Part shown: positions 9,317 through 18,362 of the stretch, piece after piece | How the letters are laid out: every line of letters begins with the position of its first letter | How positions within the stretch are numbered: position 1 is the stretch's first letter | Assembly (NCBI GenBank): GCA_020629515.1 | Contig: JAHDDE010000008.1 | Coordinates: 39,769 to 101,010, forward strand | Length of the DNA: 61,242 bases | From: Saprospiraceae bacterium | GTDB taxonomy: Bacteria > Bacteroidota > Bacteroidia > Chitinophagales > Saprospiraceae | Reading direction: 5' to 3' | Program-made: the position numbers and the translations under genes | Notes under the pieces: model-generated | Seen by the model: the letters and a program-made list of their open reading frames with translations, nothing else | What the model was told of the DNA's origin: nothing | Databases searched by the model: none

Positions 9317-9326
9317 CGCCTCCAAT

Positions 9327-9397
9327 TGACCCATGGTGTAATGGTAACACTACGGTTTTTGGTACCGTCATTCTAGGTTCGAGTCCTAGTGGGTCAA
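9327..9397 (+). tRNA. tRNA-Gln (anticodon UUG)
   Basis: 71 bases folding as a cloverleaf. The acceptor stem TGACCCA pairs with TGGGTCA plus discriminator A. The anticodon stem ACGGT/ACCGT encloses the 7-base loop TTTTGGT with anticodon TTG, which reads CAA. The T arm contains GGTTCGAGTCC. CCA is not encoded. It stands alone, flanked by a -7-like box and a strong terminator, so it is its own transcription unit. Confidence 0.96.
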
Positions 9398-9408
9398 CAT
9401 AACATCTT

Positions 9409-9440
9409 TAAAAGCTCCGTTTTTTCGGGGCTTTTTTTTT
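9409..9440 (+). terminator. Intrinsic terminator after tRNA-Gln
   Basis: AAAAGCTCCG and CGGGGCTTTT form a 10-base stem with one wobble pair around a T6 loop, followed by a run of T. It lies 12 bases after the tRNA. Confidence 0.85.
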
Positions 9441-9629
9441 CGGCCAACGAGCATTCATTATTCATTGACGATATGTTAGTTATTCAGCAAGATGCTATTT
9501 AGATGCGACTGTAAGGATGTTAATCGTAGGTACAAGCAACCACACTGAGCTTCAATGAACTGAAATGTCCAATTTTCTTTCGGAACGGTACAAAACTGAT
9601 TATTATATTAGTCTCAATAAATAAATCGT

Positions 9630-10475
9630 ATGGAAGCCTTTTTAGAATTCTTCGAGCAAATGCCTTCTTGGCAAAAACTGCTTTGGATAGTTATATGTCT
9701 TTCTATCAACTGGATTGGAGAAGCAATTAAGCCATTGTTCAACTTTGACTATCAAAAGTTGAAGCATGTAGGGACCAATCTTGTATTTCTCGCCGTTGAC
9801 CTTGCCATCAATGTGTTATTTGGTATTGCCACTTTAGGTATAATGATCTGGCTATCTAATGAACAGATCGGGTTATTATATTTAGTAGATCTTCCATTAG
9901 TTATTGAATTAATAATTGGTGTGATGATCTTGGACTTTATGGCACAGTACTTTGTGCATTATCTACTGCATAATGTTCCTTGGATGTGGAGATTGCACAT
10001 GGTACATCACAGCGATACCCATGTGGACGCCACAACCGCAACCAGACACCACCCAGGAGATTATCTATTAAGAGAAGTATTCTCTCTTATAGCGATTATT
10101 ATCGGAGGAATACCATTAGCCTATTATCTATTTTATAGAATTTTAACCGTATTCTTCGCTTATTTCACACATGCTAATATTAGCCTCCCTAAGAGCATAG
10201 ACAAGGCGTTGAGTTATATTATCGTTACTCCAGACATGCACAAGTTTCATCATCATTTTGAGCGTCCTTGGACGGATACTAACTTTGGCAATATCTTTTC
10301 TTTTTGGGATCGAATGTTTGGTACATTGGTTTATGCTAATCCTAAAGAAATCGTTTATGGCTTAGACGTTACTGATGACAGTAAAAATTTAGATTTAGCC
10401 TATCAATATAGTCTGCCCTTCAATAAGTCGATAAAAGTAGAAAGCAGAGGTTGGATGTTTTGGAAGAAAGAATAG
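9630..10475 (+). CDS. Sterol desaturase / fatty acid hydroxylase family membrane protein
   Basis: 281 residues. It has the di-iron His clusters of the fatty acid hydroxylase superfamily: HYLLH, HMVHHSDTHVD, the ATRHHPGD segment and HKFHHHFE near the C terminus, set among four or more membrane helices. Members oxygenate lipid chains (sterols, carotenoids, sphingoid bases) at the inner membrane. The substrate cannot be read from the sequence. It is followed after 15 bases by the GCS2-CBS gene on the same strand and probably co-transcribed. The 190 bases between the tRNA terminator and this gene show no further gene. Confidence 0.88.
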   Translation: MEAFLEFFEQMPSWQKLLWIVICLSINWIGEAIKPLFNFDYQKLKHVGTNLVFLAVDLAINVLFGIATLGIMIWLSNEQIGLLYLVDLPLVIELIIGVMILDFMAQYFVHYLLHNVPWMWRLHMVHHSDTHVDATTATRHHPGDYLLREVFSLIAIIIGGIPLAYYLFYRILTVFFAYFTHANISLPKSIDKALSYIIVTPDMHKFHHHFERPWTDTNFGNIFSFWDRMFGTLVYANPKEIVYGLDVTDDSKNLDLAYQYSLPFNKSIKVESRGWMFWKKE

Positions 10476-10490
10476 ACCTCCGAAAATGAT

Positions 10491-12362
10491 ATGAACTCAA
10501 ATAAAAAAGTAAGTCAAAAGTCTAAAAATGGCTTCATCAAAGCGTTGCTCAAAGATGTCTCTTCATTTGAGCATATGTTGGATCACAGTTGGTTTGAGGA
10601 GGATATAATTCGGATAGGAGCTGAACAAGAAATAGTCATAATAGACAAGGATACCTATGCTCCTAAAAATTTGGGCCCTACCATCTTAGATCAGCAAAAG
10701 GATCTATCATGGTTGGTAAGTGAATTGGCTCAATTTAATCTTGAGATAAATCTCAGCCCTCAGATATTTACAGGTTCTTGTATAAGCGATATGCGAGAGG
10801 AACTAGAACGATGTCTTGCTCAGGTAAGTGTCTCTCTATCCAATTACAATGCGGATTATCTGCTTACAGGAATCCTTCCTACTCTCAAAAAATACCATTT
10901 AGATCTAAAAAATCTAACCCCAAAAGAACGGTACTATCAATTGATGAATGCATTGAGAGGAGAGTCCAAGACCAAATCCTTTGAGTTGAGATTGGTGGGT
11001 ATAGATGAGCTACTGGTGAGACACGACTCCCCATTGATGGAGGCCTGTAATACGAGCTTTCAGGTACACCTTCAGGTTGCTCCACAAGATTTTGCTGCCT
11101 ATTACAATACAGCTTTAGCTCTTACTGCACCATCCATTGCAATATCTTCAAATTCTCCATTAGTATTTGGCAAACGCCTATGGCACGAGACACGCATAGC
11201 ACTATTTCAGCAAGCGATTGATACTCGAAAGACTTTCGACCATATGAGACAGATGAGTCCTAGAGTAACCTTGGGTAATAATTGGTTGGATAACTCTATC
11301 ATAGAAATATTTAAGGAAGATATAGCTCGATTTAGAGTACTCATACATGAAGCGACACAGGAGGATTCTGCACTAATGATTGAACAAAATAAAGTCCCAA
11401 AATTAAAAGCCTTACAACTTCACAACGGTACAGTATATCGTTGGAATAGACCCTGCTATGGCATTAGTGATACTGGAAAACCTCATATTAGAATTGAGAA
11501 TAGAGTATTTCCCTCTGGACCAACTGTCGCTGATGAAATGGCAAATACTTCTTTTTGGCTCGGAGCAATGGTTGGGATGAAAAATCAATATCAAGACCCT
11601 AAAAATCATATGTCTTTTGAGGATGTGAGGGATAATTTTGGAAAGTCAGCAAGGTTTGGTATTGACTCTAAGTTCACATGGTTCAATGACCAAAAAATAA
11701 ATGCTAAAGATCTAATCCTCCAAGAATTGCTTCCTTTGGCACGAGAAGGTTTAAATACTATGCTAGTAGCTCAAAATGATATAGATAAATATCTAAGTAT
11801 CATAGAAGAACGAGCCTGTAAGCACATGACAGGAGCGAGATGGATCCTGCGATCCTATACTAAACTTCTAAAAGATGCCCATAATAAAGACGAAGCAAGC
11901 AATAAGCTCACAGAAGCACTCTACAATAATCAATCTAATAGCAATGTACCAGTACATCTATGGAAGGAACCAGAATATCACGAATTGATTGGGTATAAGA
12001 GCGATACAATGCTTGTATCAGAAATTATGGAAACAGATTTATTCACTTCGGATAAGAACGACTTGGCTGAGATGGTCTATCAACTAATGCTTTGGAAGGA
12101 TTTTCACTATATCCCAGTAGAAGACAAAAGAGGCAATCTCATAGGGCTGGTTAATCAAGATGATATAAAAAATAGAATCGAAGAAGAAGCCCATAAAGAT
12201 GTTTTGATAAAAGATGTTATGATTGATGAACCCATTACGATTGAAGTCGACCAATCTGTGAAAGAAGCAAAATTATTAATGAACTTCCATGGTGTAAATT
12301 GTCTCCCTGTTGTAAGAGGAAAAGAACTAATAGGTATGATAACAGAAGCCGATCTAATTTAG
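10491..12362 (+). CDS. GCS2-family carboxylate-amine ligase fused to a CBS domain pair
   Basis: 623 residues. The N-terminal ~480 match the glutamate-cysteine ligase type 2 family: an early GAEQEIVII strand, LEINLSP, MEACNTSFQVHLQVAP, SSNSPLVFGKRLWHETRIAL and RIENRVFPSGPT. The last ~125 residues are two CBS motifs (SEIMETDLFTSDKNDLAEMV with PVEDKRGNLIGLVNQDD, then IKDVMIDEPITIEVDQSVKE with PVVRGKELIGMITEADLI), which usually bind adenine nucleotides. The ligase is likely ATP-dependent, joining an amino acid carboxylate to an amine, with CBS-mediated energy sensing (inference). The substrate is not settled, and true gamma-glutamylcysteine synthesis is only one option. Its 3' end overlaps the convergent EamA gene by 9 bases. 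Confidence 0.85.
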   Translation: MNSNKKVSQKSKNGFIKALLKDVSSFEHMLDHSWFEEDIIRIGAEQEIVIIDKDTYAPKNLGPTILDQQKDLSWLVSELAQFNLEINLSPQIFTGSCISDMREELERCLAQVSVSLSNYNADYLLTGILPTLKKYHLDLKNLTPKERYYQLMNALRGESKTKSFELRLVGIDELLVRHDSPLMEACNTSFQVHLQVAPQDFAAYYNTALALTAPSIAISSNSPLVFGKRLWHETRIALFQQAIDTRKTFDHMRQMSPRVTLGNNWLDNSIIEIFKEDIARFRVLIHEATQEDSALMIEQNKVPKLKALQLHNGTVYRWNRPCYGISDTGKPHIRIENRVFPSGPTVADEMANTSFWLGAMVGMKNQYQDPKNHMSFEDVRDNFGKSARFGIDSKFTWFNDQKINAKDLILQELLPLAREGLNTMLVAQNDIDKYLSIIEERACKHMTGARWILRSYTKLLKDAHNKDEASNKLTEALYNNQSNSNVPVHLWKEPEYHELIGYKSDTMLVSEIMETDLFTSDKNDLAEMVYQLMLWKDFHYIPVEDKRGNLIGLVNQDDIKNRIEEEAHKDVLIKDVMIDEPITIEVDQSVKEAKLLMNFHGVNCLPVVRGKELIGMITEADLI

Positions 12363-13217
12363 GCGAGTCTCTTTCAAGATGACATTATACACCATACTAA
12401 CTAAAATCAATATCATACCGCATAAACTAAGAATGGTATAGGTCTCATCATACCACACAAAACCAATAATTAGTGAATATATCACTTCCACATACTTTAC
12501 TGGTGCAACCCTACTGGCAGCTTCAGCTTGAAACGATTTGGTCATGAATACTTGACCTATATATCCAAAACATCCAATTAACAACAAAATAATCCACTCG
12601 TAAGAATTAGGATTTCGCCAATATGGTATCATTGCAACACTTGATAATATTGCTGCTGTTAACATAAAATAATTCACTATCACCATAGGATTCTCGGACT
12701 TCCCTATATATCTGATAGTTACATATACCAACCCTCCAAATAGAGCTCCTAAAATCCCCATTACAAAACCAATAATATCTATTCGACTATCAAATCCTTT
12801 GAGCAAGAAAACACCTATCAAAGCCACTAAAAAACAGATCCAACGTTTGAATCTTATATCCTCTTTTAACAACAATACTGCAAAGATAGCCGTGAATATG
12901 GGCGATAAATATTTCAGTGAAATGGAGGCTCCAAAAGGCATACGTTGTACCGTAGCGAAAAACAAAGTCATTGAGATTATGCCAAATACTGCCCTTAAGA
13001 ATAGAAATTTTTGATTATTACCAATTAAAGAAATTTTACAGTGCCACAAATAGGATATACATAAAGCTGCCGTAATGCAAGACCTAAAAAATACAATTTG
13101 AAACACATGAAAATGAGATAAATCCTTTATCATGCCTTGCATGATGGTAAATCCCAATGTTGCAATTAACATATAACGTATCCCAGGAGTAATAGTCGGT
13201 ATTCTTCTATTGGTCAT
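12354..13217 (-). CDS. EamA/DMT-superfamily transporter
   Basis: 287 residues, about ten hydrophobic helices in two EamA repeats (ITPGIRYMLIATLGFTIMQG at the start; VMGILGALFGGLVYVTIRYI at the start of the second half). The family exports or imports small metabolites across the inner membrane. The gene is last in the minus-strand tricarboxylate operon: its ATG overlaps the dehydrogenase end by 11 bases, which suggests translational coupling. It may move an intermediate or by-product of that pathway (inference). The 3' end overlaps the GCS2-CBS gene by 9 bases tail to tail, leaving no room for a terminator between them. Confidence 0.88.
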   Translation of the reverse strand: MTNRRIPTITPGIRYMLIATLGFTIMQGMIKDLSHFHVFQIVFFRSCITAALCISYLWHCKISLIGNNQKFLFLRAVFGIISMTLFFATVQRMPFGASISLKYLSPIFTAIFAVLLLKEDIRFKRWICFLVALIGVFLLKGFDSRIDIIGFVMGILGALFGGLVYVTIRYIGKSENPMVIVNYFMLTAAILSSVAMIPYWRNPNSYEWIILLLIGCFGYIGQVFMTKSFQAEAASRVAPVKYVEVIYSLIIGFVWYDETYTILSLCGMILILVSMVYNVILKETRLN

Positions 13218-14178
13218 TCAAAGCATCCAAATTCACAATATTAGAATTTTCTCCATCGATAAATGCACATACATTCTCAAATGCTTGACTAAAATATAGT
13301 TCATAGCCTTCTTGTTCGACATATCCCAGATGTGGAGTACATATCACATTGGGCATCTGTAATAATGGATGTTTAGAATCAAATATGGGTTCTTCATCAA
13401 ATACATCGAGAGCTGCATAACCCGGTCTGCCGTGTTTGAGAGCTTCTATAATACCATTTGGTTCTATAAGTCCTGCTCTAGCTGTATTTACCAGTAGAGC
13501 ATCTTCTTTCATCATAAGCAAATCCTCCTTTCTGACTATACCTCTTGTTGATGGTTTAAGTCTTAAATGAAGAGAAATTACATCACAGGACTTGAAAAAC
13601 TCTGCTTTCGTATTTACCGTATTATATCCATCTGAAAGTGCTTTTTGACGAGACACATCGCTGCCCCAGATTATTACCTGAGCTCCGAAAGCATCCGCAT
13701 ATTTAGCTATTCTCCTACCTATCTTCCCATATCCCCAAATACCAATTGTCTTACCATATACTCGCCGTCCTATATTCACCTGCCAATTACCCGTTTTCAT
13801 ACCATTGATGGCTTGAGGGATTAACCGAAGACCACTCATGATCAAACACCAAGTCAATTCAGCTGTAGCAATGGGGTTTCCTTTACTTTCAGCTACAGCT
13901 ATACCCCTTTTAGTACATGCCTCAATATCTATGTGATTAGCGTTTTTGCCAGTTTGCGAGATCATCTTCAAATTGGGCAGATTTGATAAAAGCTCGTCAT
14001 CTACAATAGTTCTGGTCCTAGTAAGGACTAATATTTCTGGATCATTGAGCGCTTTTACTTTGAGTTTTATATTGTCAATGTGTCTCGTCAAGATCGTAAT
14101 CTCATGATCTTTAATTATCTCATAGCACCTAAGTGATCTTATGCAGTCTTGATAATCATCAGGTATAGATATTCTCAT
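13207..14178 (-). CDS. D-2-hydroxyacid dehydrogenase family protein
   Basis: 323 residues, NAD(P)-dependent oxidoreductase of the D-isomer 2-hydroxyacid dehydrogenase family. The nucleotide loop is GIWGYGKIGRRIA. The catalytic triad is visible: Arg in VNTARAGLIE, Glu in DVFDEEP and His in CTPHLGYVE. The enzyme should interconvert a 2-oxo acid and a D-2-hydroxy acid in the cytoplasm. It lies 6 bases after the PrpF-like gene and overlaps the EamA start, so it belongs to the tricarboxylate operon. It may reduce or oxidise a 2-oxo or hydroxy intermediate there; homologues are often found beside TctC-type genes. The exact substrate is unknown. Confidence 0.9.
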   Translation of the reverse strand: MRISIPDDYQDCIRSLRCYEIIKDHEITILTRHIDNIKLKVKALNDPEILVLTRTRTIVDDELLSNLPNLKMISQTGKNANHIDIEACTKRGIAVAESKGNPIATAELTWCLIMSGLRLIPQAINGMKTGNWQVNIGRRVYGKTIGIWGYGKIGRRIAKYADAFGAQVIIWGSDVSRQKALSDGYNTVNTKAEFFKSCDVISLHLRLKPSTRGIVRKEDLLMMKEDALLVNTARAGLIEPNGIIEALKHGRPGYAALDVFDEEPIFDSKHPLLQMPNVICTPHLGYVEQEGYELYFSQAFENVCAFIDGENSNIVNLDALNDQ

Positions 14179-14184
14179 AATATA

Positions 14185-15249
14185 TTAATAATAGACATAT
14201 CCATCCATTAACTTCCTCGCTGTGCGTAGAGTTCCTGCACTGTTAACAGTAAAGTTATCTCCCACTCCAGATACCACGATATCAACCGGTATTTTGCCAG
14301 AAGGATGTTCTACTTCAATACGTTCTTCATTATGATCTCCTACCTTAGCTATATCGTGTGCTATAGTTCCTTTGCACTTAATAGCCGTTCCAATACAGAC
14401 TGCACCACTCACAGCATGAGAAGGATGGAGTGAATGAGGAGTTAGATATTGCGATTTGATATTGCCACCTGCAATAGGTTTAGATAACAATCCGACTTTA
14501 GGTAGTACACTATCTGATACATCACCCAGTCCCGCCATCAATCCGGCTTTTAATCTAATTGCTTCTATTTTTGTCATTAATGCTGGATGATTTTCAAAAT
14601 ATTCCTTCTTTTCTGTACCCTTAATTCCAAGATCATTAGCACGCATTAACATCATCAAATTACCTGCATCCACTATGGAAATATCTATTCCATCAATATT
14701 ATCTTTTTGATGACCTGTAGGAAATAACTTGCCTGTCGCACCTCCTGCTATATCATACATCAGCATATGGATTGGTGCTCCTGTCCCTGGTACTCCATCA
14801 ATCGCAAAGTCTCCGTCTGAATAATTTACTTTTCCTCCAGGAGTCTGAACAGTCATTTTTATGGTCGATTTAGTATTATGATTATATACCATGACTTTAG
14901 TCTCTGGATCTGTAGCTTTTACCCATCCTTGTTCTATAGCAAACGGAGCTACCCCACTCATCATATTGCCGCAAGTTGGATTGGTATCCACAATAGGTCT
15001 ATCAATAATTACTTGCGCAAATAGATAATCTATATCAATACCTTCTCTTTCAGAAGGTTCGACCATTACTACCTTACTTGTCACGAATGTCGCACCACCA
15101 ATACCATCAATTTGCTTTTTATCAGGTGATCCCATAATTTTTAGCAGTGTTTCATCTCTCGAATCCAATTCTTTTGGTAATTCTCTTAGATCTAAAAATG
15201 GGCCTCTTGAGGTGCCTGCTCTCATAAAAGTGCATGGGATTCGTTTCAT
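14185..15249 (-). CDS. PrpF/GalD-family alkene isomerase (4-oxalomesaconate tautomerase-like)
   Basis: 354 residues of the PrpF family (diaminopimelate-epimerase fold). The N terminus RIPCTFMRAGTSRGPFL, IMGSPDKKQIDGIGGA, TSKVVMVEP (Lys59) and TNPTCGNMMSGVAPFA (Cys93) match the family's catalytic Lys/Cys pair. The segment EHPSGKIPVDI and the TLRTARKLMDG end also match. Characterised members isomerise double bonds in tricarboxylates: 2-methylaconitate (PrpF), 4-oxalomesaconate (GalD), or cis/trans-aconitate (fungal Adi1). Beside a tricarboxylate transporter and a tricarballylate-type dehydrogenase, an aconitate isomerase role is attractive (inference). Its overall sequence reads closest to GalD in my recollection, but no other gallate gene is present. 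It lies 9 bases after the TctA-TctB gene. Confidence 0.88.
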   Translation of the reverse strand: MKRIPCTFMRAGTSRGPFLDLRELPKELDSRDETLLKIMGSPDKKQIDGIGGATFVTSKVVMVEPSEREGIDIDYLFAQVIIDRPIVDTNPTCGNMMSGVAPFAIEQGWVKATDPETKVMVYNHNTKSTIKMTVQTPGGKVNYSDGDFAIDGVPGTGAPIHMLMYDIAGGATGKLFPTGHQKDNIDGIDISIVDAGNLMMLMRANDLGIKGTEKKEYFENHPALMTKIEAIRLKAGLMAGLGDVSDSVLPKVGLLSKPIAGGNIKSQYLTPHSLHPSHAVSGAVCIGTAIKCKGTIAHDIAKVGDHNEERIEVEHPSGKIPVDIVVSGVGDNFTVNSAGTLRTARKLMDGYVYY

Positions 15250-15258
15250 AATTTGATA

Positions 15259-17214
15259 TTAGAATAAAATTCCTTCAGGAAACTTTAGGTTAAGGAAATA
15301 TCCAAATAGGGTCAGCATCAGCACAGCTCCTCCGGTCAATAAGCTAGTTTTCAACCATAAAGTTTTGGCCTTGAACGTTAAGAACGACACGAAAAATAGG
15401 ATAATAGCTGGGACAAAACCAATTAATCCACTGAGGGCGTATAAGCCTCCTATCCATAACATAGGTTCATACCACGGAGACTTAAAAGTTCCTTCATCAA
15501 CAGCTTGTTCTGCATCAAAGACTGATGCACTTTTTGGATCATTCTTATATAAGATATAAATCAACCCTATGCCAAATGGAAGGGCTAATAATGAAATAAT
15601 CATGGGAAATGCTCCTCCCAAAAAAGACTGCTTGTAAGCATCTATAAGGGCTATAACAATGAACACAAGTACTGCAATAGCAAAAATCAATTGAGGAGTT
15701 CTATTCATACTTTTACCTCCTATATTGGCTTTTTCCATCAACTCAACATTCTCATCGACGGAGCCTTTTCTACTAAAATAAAGGGAGATCAAGGTTAATA
15801 TCATAATGATGATAACCCCTGGTCTAACAAACATTGACCAACTATAAAACTGTACTGACATATTTAAATAGCTCTCAGCTTGGGCGGCCAAAACAAATCC
15901 TATAAGAAATGCTGGTCTAGACCAGCCAAATCTCTTCATAAATGTCCCAATTAATCCAAATACCAATAGCATCCATAAGTCGGTCATATCCTTAGTAGCT
16001 TGGAAAGCAGCAAAGCTAATCACCATTATCATAAATGGTGCTAACAAGCTGAATCTGATACGAGTCAAAAGAGAAATTGGTTCAGAAAGAAAAAGAGATA
16101 AGCCTGCACCTATCACATTGGCAATCGCTAAGGACCAAATAATACTATATGTCAAAGAAATATCTGTAGTTACCATCGAAGGTCCCGCCTCAATACCGAT
16201 CAATACCATTCCTCCTAAAAAGACAGCCATAGAACCTGATCCTGGTATCCCGAAAAGTAATGTTGGCATAAGAGCTCCTCCTTCTTTAGCATTATTAGCC
16301 GATTCAGGCGCAATTACCCCTCTGATATCTCCTTTACCAAAATGATCTTTATCTTTTGACGTCTGCATGGCGTGACCATATGCTATCCAATCGACCACAC
16401 TACCTCCCATACCGGGTATAGCTCCAACTATAGTCCCTATCCCTGCACATCGGATGGCTAACCATTTGTGCTTGATAAAATCTTTTACTCCATCAAGCCA
16501 GCCATTAGTTTTAAATTCTGCCTCATCACTTGCTATAGCTCGATCTTTCCTGAATAATTCTGAAATCTCAGGAAAAGCGAATATCGAAAGAGCAATGATG
16601 ACTAATGGCAAACCATCATATAGATAATTAATACCAAATATCATTCTAAACTCACCAGTGGCTGGCGCCGCTCCAATACTTCCTATTAATAATCCAAATG
16701 CACATGCCAAAACTCCTTTAACCACACTTTTGCCAGATAGTGAGCCAACCATAGAAAGACCAAAAATCGCTAACATAAACAGCTCAGCAGATCCAAATAT
16801 TAGAATTACAGGTCGAGCAATCTGAACGAAAAATGTAAGAATAATGGCACCAAACAGCCCTCCAAATAAAGAAGAAATAAATGAGGCCGATAGTGCTCTT
16901 GATGCTTGTCCTTTCTTAGACAATGGAAATCCATCCAATACAGTAGCTTGACTTGAACTTGAACCCGGGATACCCATCAAGATCGATGAAAAAGTTGCGG
17001 AAGTAGGAATAACTGCAACTAGTCCCACTAAAGTCGCCAGTGCAGCTACCTGATCCATACCATAAATAAACGGTAATAGTAAAGACAACCCTGCTATACC
17101 TCCTAATCCAGGAAATACACCAACTACGAGTCCTAAAAGGACGCCAAGCACTAAAAACATGAAATTAGAAGGATCAAAAAGGGACTGAAATGCTTGCAAT
17201 ACTAAATCAATCAT
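15259..17214 (-). CDS. Tripartite tricarboxylate transporter permease, TctA fused to TctB
   Basis: 651 residues, where TctA alone is about 500. Residues 1-500 are TctA: the conserved LGVLLGLVVGVFPGLGG near the N terminus, and GTIVGAIPGMGGSVVDWIAY, GVIAPESANNAKEGGALMP and LLFGIPGSGSMAVFLGGM. From about 503 (MNRTPQLIFAIAVLVF) to the end, four further helices finishing in FGYFLNLKFPEGILF have the layout of the small subunit TctB (DUF1468). The two membrane subunits are therefore one polypeptide. With TctC it forms a secondary, ion-driven importer of tricarboxylates across the inner membrane. The ATG lies 3 bases from the TctC stop. No frameshift is needed to read through the join. Confidence 0.9.
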   Translation of the reverse strand: MIDLVLQAFQSLFDPSNFMFLVLGVLLGLVVGVFPGLGGIAGLSLLLPFIYGMDQVAALATLVGLVAVIPTSATFSSILMGIPGSSSSQATVLDGFPLSKKGQASRALSASFISSLFGGLFGAIILTFFVQIARPVILIFGSAELFMLAIFGLSMVGSLSGKSVVKGVLACAFGLLIGSIGAAPATGEFRMIFGINYLYDGLPLVIIALSIFAFPEISELFRKDRAIASDEAEFKTNGWLDGVKDFIKHKWLAIRCAGIGTIVGAIPGMGGSVVDWIAYGHAMQTSKDKDHFGKGDIRGVIAPESANNAKEGGALMPTLLFGIPGSGSMAVFLGGMVLIGIEAGPSMVTTDISLTYSIIWSLAIANVIGAGLSLFLSEPISLLTRIRFSLLAPFMIMVISFAAFQATKDMTDLWMLLVFGLIGTFMKRFGWSRPAFLIGFVLAAQAESYLNMSVQFYSWSMFVRPGVIIIMILTLISLYFSRKGSVDENVELMEKANIGGKSMNRTPQLIFAIAVLVFIVIALIDAYKQSFLGGAFPMIISLLALPFGIGLIYILYKNDPKSASVFDAEQAVDEGTFKSPWYEPMLWIGGLYALSGLIGFVPAIILFFVSFLTFKAKTLWLKTSLLTGGAVLMLTLFGYFLNLKFPEGILF

Positions 17215-17216
17215 CT

Positions 17217-18353
17217 CTAAATATTTAGATCATATTTCTCTCTCAACCAATTTTTCATATACTCTTTTTCCTCCTTTTTAATATTAGTTGCCAGATTAAA
17301 AATTTTCTCTGCTTTCTCTCCAACAGACTGTTCATAGAAACCTAAAGCGACGGGTTTTTCCTTTTTATACTTCTCATCTTTCTTCATGGCCATAATAGCC
17401 TCCCTATACAGACTAACTATTTCATCTGGTGTTTCTTTCGGGGTAAGTAGCAATTTCATACCACCAAAACCTGCTGACATAAATGCAAACCATGTATCCC
17501 ATTTTAACCCCTCCAAAGAATAACCCAATTGTTCATAAACTTCTCCAAAATGTGGTAATTCTGGAAAACTTGGATCTCTTACTAAATTTCCATTTTCATC
17601 TAATGCTCCAAAACTAAAAAGTGGTACAGCGTCTCCCATGGCAACCAGGGGCTTAACATTTTTTATATATGCAGAGGAAGTTTGGTAATCTATCAAGACT
17701 TCTCCTCTCTCGAATGCAAGACGTCCTGCTCCTCGTCCTCTAAATCCAAAAACTGCATCCACATTAAGACCTAAAAGATCGAATGAAAACATAGGAACAA
17801 TATCTAATGATGTAGGCCCCTGACTGGCATATTTAAGCGGGATGTCCTTAATCTTATGTAAATCTGTGGCCGAATTAATCCCCAACGAAGGAGAACAGTA
17901 AACCACTCCTCCAGTAGGATAAGACATCAAAGGTTTATACTTTTTGTAGTCATACCTCACTCTTGGATCGTCTAATAAATAAGGCATCTGTGTTGTACCA
18001 GAAGTACCTAAAATCATTAGCCCATCTGGCTTAACCCTATCAGCGAATAAATTAGCTCCTTTAATTGATCCTCCACCAGGTATATTATTAACTACTACCA
18101 CAGGATTGCCCGATAAATGCTTAGTAAAATACGGGAGATTAAATCTAGCCCATGTATCTCCACCGCCCCCTTCTTTAAAAGGTATAATCCATTCTATGGT
18201 TTTATTCTTAAAATAATCATTACCAATTTCTACAAATGATCCATCTTCATTCTTAATATCTGTTTTTTCAGAAAATACATAAACCACTGTATAATAGAGT
18301 AATAGAAAACTCAATGATAGCAGTAAAGTCTGTTTAAGCTGTTGTTTATTCAT
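17217..18353 (-). CDS. TctC/Bug-family periplasmic tricarboxylate-binding protein
   Basis: 378 residues, somewhat longer than the usual ~320. An N-terminal hydrophobic segment (about residues 9-28) serves as signal or membrane anchor. The family's ligand-loop motif follows as IEWIIPFKEGGGGDTWARFN, then VVVNNIPGGGSIKGANLFAD, GVVYCSPSLGINSATDL and GFRGRGAGRLAFERGE. Bug proteins capture carboxylates in the periplasm through two water-bridged loops. It is followed directly by the TctA-TctB permease and preceded by the TcuA-like gene with a 9-base gap. I see no lipobox, so anchoring by an uncleaved helix is possible. Confidence 0.9.
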   Translation of the reverse strand: MNKQQLKQTLLLSLSFLLLYYTVVYVFSEKTDIKNEDGSFVEIGNDYFKNKTIEWIIPFKEGGGGDTWARFNLPYFTKHLSGNPVVVVNNIPGGGSIKGANLFADRVKPDGLMILGTSGTTQMPYLLDDPRVRYDYKKYKPLMSYPTGGVVYCSPSLGINSATDLHKIKDIPLKYASQGPTSLDIVPMFSFDLLGLNVDAVFGFRGRGAGRLAFERGEVLIDYQTSSAYIKNVKPLVAMGDAVPLFSFGALDENGNLVRDPSFPELPHFGEVYEQLGYSLEGLKWDTWFAFMSAGFGGMKLLLTPKETPDEIVSLYREAIMAMKKDEKYKKEKPVALGFYEQSVGEKAEKIFNLATNIKKEEKEYMKNWLREKYDLNI

Positions 18354-18362
18354 AACTTAAGG

